A DNA stretch of 64,000 bases from Brasilonema sennae CENA114 (lineage in GTDB: Bacteria > Cyanobacteriota > Cyanobacteriia > Cyanobacteriales > Nostocaceae). Positions 40,088-49,900 of this stretch are shown in pieces (within the stretch, counting starts at the first letter, position 1; each line of letters begins with the position of its first letter). The position numbers and the translations under genes are program-made. Under the pieces are notes generated by a model that was not told where the DNA came from, ran no database searches, and was given only the letters and a program-made list of their open reading frames with translations. Where the stretch lies: assembly GCF_006968745.1 (NCBI RefSeq), contig NZ_CP030118.1, positions 4,306,399 through 4,370,398 on the forward strand, written 5' to 3'.

Positions 40088-40882
40088 TCAAGACCACAAA
40101 ATAATTTCACCGTTAGGTAGTAATCCAATCGCGGAAGTGAAAGTCACACGTTGTCCATCCATCGGCTCAACAGTGTGAAAATTGCGTGTATTGAAAATGA
40201 ATACATCTCCTACATAAGGTTGGAAAGCGATCGTATCTGCATCTGCAATTACTGTATCACTATAGCCGTAGGAATCGAGTTTATATTGGTCATCTCCTGG
40301 TTGCCACTGGCGATCACAAACGCGTGTTTTGCCATGACTATTAGGAGAAAATTTTAAGTACAAATTCCAGGAAAGCTGAGAAATAACTGTACCAACTTCC
40401 CATTCAGATTGTTCTAACGGGGCATAATCAATATGAAGTTGAGTACCCTGCTCTATTTTTCTGATCAGTCCTGCATAATAACTACCATAGAAGGGTTCTG
40501 AAGCAATTCGCACAGTCGCGCTTGTACACTGTCGAATTTTTACCATTAAGCGTTCTAATGGATTGAAAGACGCTGCCATAATGCAGTCTCTTAATTTAGT
40601 TGTGCGTTCTACTGCTTGAAAATAAGCTGTTTTACTAATGCGATTATATTCAAATACTGTGATGCCAATCCGCTCAATCTTGGGATTCACATCTTGATAG
40701 CAGTCAAAGTTGAACAATTCAGCTTGAGCTACTAAACTCTCACACTCTTGTGGTGTAGCAAATTCTTTTAGCCGAATTAAAGGAATTCGGTTTTCTAAGA
40801 GCATTCTTAAAGATTCTGTATTTAAGGAATACTCTTGCTTGTTTTCCCACACCTTGGATTTCATCTGATTAGAAGTAGCCAT
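40088..40882 (-). CDS. Fe(II)/2-oxoglutarate dioxygenase, candidate leucine 5-hydroxylase
   Basis: 264 residues from ATG 40882, which has GAGGAAC at proper distance; the frame extends to a GTG at 40897, which is poorly placed. The metal triad is visible: QLHIDYAPLEQ (HxD) and FNTRNFHTVEPMDGQRVTFTSA (distal His and 2OG-binding Arg). Methylproline synthesis needs delta-hydroxylation of leucine, done in other bacteria by enzymes such as LdoA of Nostoc punctiforme and GriE. This gene precedes nosE by 55 bp, so that role is the simplest reading. Direct similarity to LdoA was not tested. Confidence 0.75.
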   Translation of the reverse strand: MATSNQMKSKVWENKQEYSLNTESLRMLLENRIPLIRLKEFATPQECESLVAQAELFNFDCYQDVNPKIERIGITVFEYNRISKTAYFQAVERTTKLRDCIMAASFNPLERLMVKIRQCTSATVRIASEPFYGSYYAGLIRKIEQGTQLHIDYAPLEQSEWEVGTVISQLSWNLYLKFSPNSHGKTRVCDRQWQPGDDQYKLDSYGYSDTVIADADTIAFQPYVGDVFIFNTRNFHTVEPMDGQRVTFTSAIGLLPNGEIILWS

Positions 40883-40978
40883 ACTGCAGTTCCTCACAAT
40901 TTAATTTCAAATAAACTGAACCATTTTCAATTTCACCCAAAATATCTGAGAGTGATTGAATGCTTTCTTGGATTTTTT

Positions 40979-43900
40979 TCACGAAATGTCTATTGATTTA
41001 TTTCTTGCTTGTTCAATAAAATTTTCGAGTTTTTGAGCTAAGGTTTGAACCTGAGGTGGTGACACCATGTTTAGATGATTACCAGGAACTACAACAGTTT
41101 CTATATCTTTCACTAGTTCACTCCAGTGATATTCAAAGTCTTCATCAGTCTCACTAGCTTTCAATAGAACAATTGATCCTGAATAAAATTGAGGCTTGTA
41201 ATTTTGTAAGGCTTGAGCGTTGATCTGTAAAATTTTTAGAAGATGAGGAGCTTGATCAAAGTCAACACCTTCTAAGAATATATTTTTATGTTTAGCTTGT
41301 TCTATAACATAAAAGATTTGCTTCTCTGGTTCATATTGCCGCAGTTCTTCTAAACAGAGGTCTAGTTTATCTTTAAATAACTCTACTAATAGAAAAGCAT
41401 AGTCTACTTCTCCTTTATAACTGAGAGAAGGAGGAGTAGTATCTAGTAGAGCCAACAAAGCTATCTTTTCACCTTGATGAGAAAGTTGTTGAGCCATCTC
41501 AAAAGCTACTAAACCACCAAAAGACCAGCCAGAGAGAAAATAAGGACCATGAGGTTGAACAGTTTGTAACTCTTGGATATAGTGACTCGCCATTTGTTCA
41601 ATGCTAGTATGAGGTGGATTTTCAGGATTTAAACCGACAGATTGTAGTCCATAGAATGGGCGGTCTGAATTTAAATAATAGGCAAGATGGTGATAGCAAA
41701 GAACATTTCCTCCACCAGGGTGAACACAGAATAGAGGTGGTTGATTACCATTAGTTTTGATAGGAACTAGGGCAGACCAAGGTAAAGAATCTGTTGAAGA
41801 ATCCAGAAAATGTGCTAGTTGTTCAATGGTGGGATATTGGAACAAAATAGATAAAGGTAAATTTATCTGGAAGTGTTTTTGAATCTGGGACATCAGACGC
41901 ACAGCCAGAAGGGAATGACCCCCAAGTTCAAAGAAGTTATCTTGTATGCTGACAGGATGAATGCCTAGAATGTTTTCCCAAATTTGTAGCAGTTGAAATT
42001 CACAGAGATTTTTAGGTTCGTTAAAGCCATTTCGCGGTTCTTTTTGAACAAGTTTCTCAGGCAGTCTAACTTGCGGAATTTGCTCTGCTGAAATCCTTTC
42101 TATTAGTGTTTCAAGATTCTGCTCTGGAAGGTCAACAATGCTGTTCAATAAAGCTTGAAAATGTTCCAAAATAAAGGTTATAGCTGGATTATCATAACGC
42201 GATCGCTGATAAATAATGCGAAACTCTAGCTGTGAAGTTGGGCTAACTAGAATGGTGAGAGCATATTTCGTTTGTGCGCCAATAGCACGAGACTGAGGTT
42301 GATTTCTGTCATGGTTTGCAGACTGTTTTGCTGATGAATCGACTGGATAGTTTTGGAAAACCAGAAGACTCTCGTAAAGGGGTAATGAGCCAGGTACTTC
42401 ACTCCATTCGTGAATTTGTCCTTGAGAGCAGTATTCATAATCGCGTTGCGTAAAGTTTTGATCTTGGATATCTTTAAGCCAAGACCAAAGTGATGCTTGG
42501 GAAGAAACCTTAAGTCGCATTGGTAGGGTATTAATGAATAAACCTAACATCGATTCAGCCCCTACCAATTCTGGAGGACGACCAGAGAAAGTCGCGCCGA
42601 ATACCACATCTTCGAGACTGCTATAGCGACTCAACAGCAAAGCCCAAACGCCTTGAACTAAAATACCTAAGCTCAAGTGATGTTGCCGCACCAAAGACTG
42701 TAAAGCTGCTGTTGCCGAAGCTGGTAAGCTGGCTGTTTGTTCACCGTAGCGTTTTTCCTCAGCAGAAAAATTAATAGGTTCAGCTTCTATTCCTAATGGT
42801 GTTGGGCTTTTAAAACCTTGAAGTTTGTTCCGCCAAAATGCTTCAGCTTGCGACAAATTTTGCTGTTTTAGCCAAGCGATATAATTTCTGTAGGGATGAC
42901 TGGGTTCTAGTAATAAATCTTGACCTTTGCTGAATGCCTCGTAGAATGCGAAAACCTCTTTTAAGATGAGAGGCACGCACCAGCCATCTGTAAGAATGTG
43001 ATGAGAAGTCCAGATGAATTCATAAGCATTCGAGTCTACTTGGAAAAGCGCCAAACGCATTAGCGGTGGTTCAGTCATCTCGAAACCACGCAGTCGATCT
43101 ACACTAAGATAGGTTTCTAATTTTTCTTGCTGCTGGGACAGAGAAAGTCCACGCCAATCTTGTAGTTCAAGTGAAATCTCCACTTCCTTCAGTACAACTT
43201 GTAGTGGCTCATTTTGATTTTCCCAAATAAAGGCTGTTCTGAGAACCGAGTGGCGATCAACGACTCGCTGCCAAGCTCTTTCAAAAGCTAAGGTGTCAAA
43301 TTCTTCAATTTGCAAGTTTAAAATGCACTGCTCAAGATGTATCCCTGACTCAGAAGCAGCTAGAGTTTCAAAGAGCATTCCCTGTTGTGAAGGAGAAAGC
43401 GGATAAATTGATTCAAGATTTTTAGTTTGGAACTGAGTTAATAATTCATCCAGTTGTAATTGATTCAACTGTGCTTCTGGAAAATCACTCGGAGTATATT
43501 CTCTATTTTCTACTAACTGACAATGTTCTATTATTGACGCGATCGCTTGAAGATAGCTCTGTGCCAATTTCTCTACTGTGACACGAGTATGAACATGACT
43601 ATTGTAAGTCCAATCAATTTGTAATTCACCTGCTACTACTAGAGCATTAATGTCTAAGAGATGGTCACGATTTTGCTTTAAGCTGTGAATATCTCCTGCA
43701 GATTCAGTTGCAAATTTCCAACCTGTTTCTGATTGTATTTGATCAAATTGTCCCAGGTAGTTGAAACTAATTTCGGAAGCAGGAATTGTCTGTATTTGTT
43801 CCTTAACAGTCGTATTTTTACACAAGTAACGCAATATACCGTAGCCAATGCCACGATTAGGAATTTCTCGTAATTGTTCTTTGATTGATTTGATGATTTC

Positions 43901-46900
43901 TCCTAGTTGGTTGATTGCAGGTAGTTGCAATAATACGGGAAACAAACTGGTCAACCAACCTACAGTCCGTGATAAGTCTACATCTGAAAATAGTTCTTCT
44001 CTGCCATGTCCCTCTAAGTCAATTAGTACCGTTGAATTTCTAGTCCACTGTGCTATTGAAATGACTAATGCGCTTAGCAGTATATCGTTAATTTGTGTGT
44101 TGTAAGCTTCGTTTACTGATAGCAGAAGAGTTTGAGTTTCTTGTTGACTTAATTTCACTGACACACGACCAGTATTACTGACTGTATTTTCTGATTTGAT
44201 GTCAGCAGAATCTGATGGTAGTGGCGTTATCTTAGACCAAGGTTGGTTCAGCCAATAGTCTAACTCAAGTTTTACAAGATCTGATTGTGCATAATCGTTT
44301 AACTTCTCTGCCCAATCAATGAATGCTGTTGTTTTCGGACTTAGTTTAGTCGGTTTGTGAGTAATTAATTGTTGATATATTTTTTGTAGATCTGATAATA
44401 AAATTCGCCAACTTACACCATCTACTGCTAAATGATGAATAATAATTAGTAACCTGGCATCACTTTCATCACCCAAGTTAAACATCACTACTTGCATTAT
44501 CAGCCCTGTTGACAAGTTTAAACTTGCTTGATATTTTGTGGCGATTGTTTCTAGGGCTTGTGGTTGTTCCTGTTTAGGCGTTGATGATAAGTCAACTACG
44601 GTAAATGGTACGTTATCATCTAACCCTTGATTGATTTGTTTATATTCATCTGCAACGGATGTAAATCTTAAACGCAAAGCATCGTGATGCTCTAATAATT
44701 TTTTCACGGCTATTGCAATTAATTCACTTTGCAGATGATTTGGAACTTGCAATAAAACTGATTGGTTATAATGGTGCGCCTCTTGCTTATTTTGTGCGAA
44801 GAATCTGTGTTGAATCGGTGTTAAGGATGCAACTCCAGTCACTATTCCTTGTTTACACTCAACACTCACTGTTGTATTAGCAACCTGAGCAAGTTCGGCA
44901 ATGGTTTGATTTTGGAATATTTGTTTGGGAGTGATTTGTATTCCTGAGTTTTTGGCACGAGAAACGACTTGAATACTCAGAATTGAGTCGCCACCAATTT
45001 CAAAGAAGTTGTCGTGGATGCTGACTTTTTCTTTAAGTAACAGTTGTTGCCAGATATTGGTTAAAGTTTGTTCTATAACTGTACGTGGCGCAACATATTC
45101 ATGTTCCCGGCTAATTTCCCCATCCGGTGTTGGTAATGCTTTGCGGTCTATTTTGCCGCTGGGTGTTAGTGGTAGTTTGTCTAAGATGACAAAACTACTG
45201 GGCACCATGTATTCTGGTAAGTGTTGTTTGAGGAATTGACGCAGTTGGTTGATAGTGAGTGATTCATCACTAGAAACGACATAAGCAACTAAGCGTTTGT
45301 TACCTGGAATATCTTCTCTTACAATGACTACGGCTTGTTGGATTTGGGGATGGGTGTTGAGGACTGCTTCGATTTCTCCCAGTTCAATGCGGAAGCCGCG
45401 AATTTTCACTTGGTTATCGATGCGACCAAGGTATTCGATATTGCCATCACTCAGGTAACGTGCCAAGTCTCCTGTTTTGTAAAGGCGTTCTGATTTAGCA
45501 TCAGAAAAAGGATTTGGGATAAATTTTTCTTGGGTGAGTTCTGGGCGGTTAAGGTAGCCTTTTGCCAAGCACGCACCACCAATGTACAATTCTCCAGGTA
45601 CACCAATGGAAACAGGCTGTAAATACTTGTCTAGAATATATACAGTTCTGTTAGGCAAGGGACGACCAATAGGTATTTTTTTCAGATTGATTTCTTCACG
45701 CAACTGGGGAAGAATTTCAAACAAGGTTGCGGTGATGGTTGTCTCTGTCGGACCATAAGCGTTGACCAGACGAACACAAGACATTGGGCTTCGTTGCCAA
45801 ATGGCAACATCTTCGGGCAACATTGCATCTCCACCAACAACCACAAGTCTCAGTTGGCTGTTGGTATCTAACACTTGTGTTTTGACCCACTCTTGGGCTA
45901 ATTGTTGCCAATAGGCAGTTGGCAGATTAACAACAGTAAGTCCAAAATCCGATATGATTTTTTGGAAGTTTGTCGGAGTCCATACATCCGAACCTCGGAG
46001 TACCAAGGTAGCGCCAACTATGAGTGTAGGAAATATCTGTTCTAATGAGGCATCGAAGTTGATTGAGGCAAACTGGAGTACGCGATCGCTCTTTCCAAGT
46101 GCGTAAGCTTGTTGAATAGTACCGCAGTGATTGGCGATCGCCCCATGTGGTATCATAACCCCCTTGGGTCTGCCTGTAGAACCGGAAGTGTAAATCACAT
46201 AAGCCAAGTGACTTGCTTGCACACCAGCGTTCGCATTATCTTGACTTGACTCAGAAATAAATTCCCAGTCAGAATCTAAACATACAACTTGCGCTTGATG
46301 CTCAGGTAACTTTTCCAGGAGTTGCTGTTGAGTCAGCAGCACTGGAACTTGAGCATCTTCAAGCATAAAGCTCAAGCGTTCTTGAGGATAGTCTGGATCA
46401 AGTGGCACATAAGCCCCACCTGCCTTGAGAATACCCAGTAGTCCTACTATCATTTCTAAAGAACGCTCTACACACAACCCGACTAGCACATCTGGTTTTA
46501 CACCCAAGGACTGCAAGTAATGTGCTAACTGGTTAGCGCGACAATTTAATTGGTGATAAGTCAGTTGTTGATTGCCAAACACCACAGCCACAGCATCCGG
46601 GGTGCGTTGCACTTGCTCCTCAAATAACTGATGGATACACTTGTCAATGCGATAGTCAACTTGAGTATTGTTCCACTCAACAAGTAACTGTCGTTGTTCA
46701 ACTTCACTCAGCAGCGGCAATTGTGAGATTTGCTGCTGCGGGTTAGTAACAATAGCTTCAAGCAATCTCACAAAATGCTCTGCCATCCGTTCGATAGTGC
46801 GCTCATCAAACAAGTCAGTGTTGTACTCCCACACACCCACTAGTCCAGTACTTGTACTGAGCGTAGTCGAAGTAGCAGTGTTCTGCATTGATAAACTCAA

Positions 46901-49900
46901 ATCAAACTTGGCTGTTGTGCTTTCTATTAGAAAAGAACTGACACTTAACCCAGTCAACTCTAGTTGAGACATGGGCGCATTCTGAAGTGTAAACATCACT
47001 TGGAATAATGGTGCATGACTCAGATCCCGTTCTGGCTGCAATGCTTCCACCAGCATTTCAAAAGGCAAATCCTGATGAGCGTAGGCATCCATTGCCATGT
47101 CTCGAACACGAGTGAGTAATTCACTAAAGCTCGGATTACTTGCCAAGTTGGTACGCATGACTAAAGTATTGACAAAAAAGCCAATTAACCCTTCAACTTC
47201 CAAGCGATCGCGGTTTGCAATTGGCGAACCCACCAGAATATCTTCCTGTCCTGTGTAGCGGTAAAGCAAGGTATCATAAGCTGCCAACAGTATCATAAAG
47301 AGAGTACAACCTTGCTCCTGGCTCAGTTTTACCAATCTCTCAGTTAACTCAATCGACAGTGCAAACTCTTGATGTGAGCCAGCAAAAGTCTGTACAGCAG
47401 GTCTAGGTCGGTCTGTGGGCAGCACTAACAGGGCTGGTGCATCTTTTAGTTGTTGTTGCCAGTAACTTAGTTGAGTTTGCAGTACATCCCCTTGCAACCA
47501 CTCTCTTTGCCAGATGGTAAAATCTGCGTATTGAATCGGCAGTGGCGCTAAAGATGGAGTTTGACCTTGAGAATAAGCATTGTACAGGGTTTCTAGTTCT
47601 TGGAGAAACACACCCATCGACCAACCATCAGAGACAATGTGGTGCATACACACTAACAAGACGTGTTCTGTCTCTGACAGCACTACTAATCTCGCCCTGA
47701 GTAATGGTTCACTTGCCAAGTCAAACGGTTGAATAGCTTGTAGTTGAGCTAATTGCTGTAAAGCACTTTCTTGTTCACTTGTTGGCAGATGTTGCCAGTC
47801 AATAATTGAAACTGTCCAAGGTATAAATGCTAGAGGCTCTGAAGTTCTTACTATTTCCTGTTCCCTATTCCCTATTCCCTGTTCCCTGTTCCCTGTTAAG
47901 CGTTCCCTAATAATTTGCGTTGGTTGTTCATTAACGCTGACGAAATTGGTACGTAACGCTTCGTGGCGATGAATAATTTCTTGTAAACTTTGCTCTAAGG
48001 CTGCTTGATTGAGAGTTCCTGCTAGACGCAAAGCCAAAGGAATGTTGTAAGAGGGGCTGTTCGGTTCAAATTGATCTAAAAACCACAAACGCTGTTGAGC
48101 AAATGACAGTGGTAAGTCTGTATTCTTGGCTCTTGGTAGAATGGGCGGTGCGGACAGTTCTAAGTTTTGTTGCTGTAATTGATCAAGCGATCGCGCCAAT
48201 TCAGCTACTGTTGCTCTTGCAAACAACTCACGCAATGGTAGTTCCACTTTGAAAATGTTGCGGATACGTGAAACCAGTTGCGTTGCTAGTAGCGAGTGTC
48301 CGCCTAGTTCAAAGAAGTTATCATAAATCCCCACTAGTTCTACTTTCAGCACTTGCGCCCAAGTTTGTGCTAGGAGTTCTTCAATTGGGTTACGTGGGGC
48401 AATATATTTGTCTGTAATTTCGCTGTGTAAATCTGGTGCTCTTAATGCACGGCGATCTACTTTGCCGCTAGGAGTTAGTGGCAAGGACTCCAACATCACA
48501 AAAGCATTTGGCACCATGTACTCTGGCAGCTTTGCTTTTAGGAATTGCCGCAGTTCACCCCCGAAAGTGGGTGTACAGTCCTGATGTGCTACCACGTAGG
48601 CAACTAGGCGTTTATCACCTGGGGTATCTTCGCGGGCAATGATACAACATGTTTCTACATCGCTATGTTGGCTTAATGCTGCTTCAATTTCGCCCAATTC
48701 AATCCGAAAACCGCGTATCTTAACCTGATTATCGATCCGTCCTAAGTATTCGATGTTGCCATCTGGCAGATAACGTGCCAAATCCCCTGTTTTATAAAAT
48801 TTACTCTCTCCTACCTTCTCAAACGGATTGGAGATAAATTTTTCTTGTGTTAACTCTGGACGGTTGAGGTAGCCCCGCGCCAAACAAACACCACCAATGT
48901 ACAACTCTCCTGGCACACCAATAGGTACAGGCTGTAAATATTTATCTAAAATATGAATTTGTGTGTTGGCAATTGGCTTCCCAATTGGAGGAAGTAACGA
49001 CCAAGTGTCCACTGAATCAGTTAGTGTAAAAGTAGTGACTACATGGGTTTCTGATGGCCCATAATGATTGTGCAAAGTACACTCACTGAGTTTGCTAAAC
49101 CATTGAGAAATGGCGGGAGTAATCTGCAACTGTTCCCCAGCAGTAATGATTTCTCGTAGATGACTAGTAACTAATTCACTACCAACAGCGACTTCAGCTA
49201 GTTGTTGTAAAGCAACAAAGGGAAGAAACAATCTTTCAACAGCTTTTTGTTGGAGAAAACCTAATAAAGCCAAGGCATCACGGCGCAATTCCTCTGTAAT
49301 CAACAGCAATGTGCCTCCAGAACACCAAGTAGAAAACATTTCTTGGAAGGAGACATCAAAGCTGATAGGAGCAAATTGCAATGTTTTTGCTCCAGTAGAA
49401 ATAGTATGATTTTGAAGTTGCCACAAGATGAGATTGCAAAGGGCAAGCTGATTCATGGCTACACCCTTGGGTTTACCTGTAGAACCAGAGGTATAAATGA
49501 CATACCCTAAGTTATTCGCTTGTACATCTGTGATGACATTTTCCTGACTCAACTGAGAAACTAGTGGAGCGTCAGTATCTAAACAAACCAGTTGTGCTTG
49601 ATGCTGGGGTAGTCTGTCAACGAGTGGCTGCTGGGTGAGCAACACTAAAACTTGAGCATCTTCTAACATGAAAGCTAAACGCTCAGTAGGATAGTTTGGG
49701 TCAAGTGGCACATAAGCCCCACCTGCCTTAAGAATCCCTAACAGTCCCACGACCATTTCTAAGGAACGCTCGACACACAACCCAACCAATACATCAGCTT
49801 TTACACCCAAGGACTTAAGGTAGTGCGCCAACTGGTTAGCGCGGCAGTTTAATTGGTAGTAAGTAAGTTGTTGATTACCAAACTCCACAGCTACAGCATC

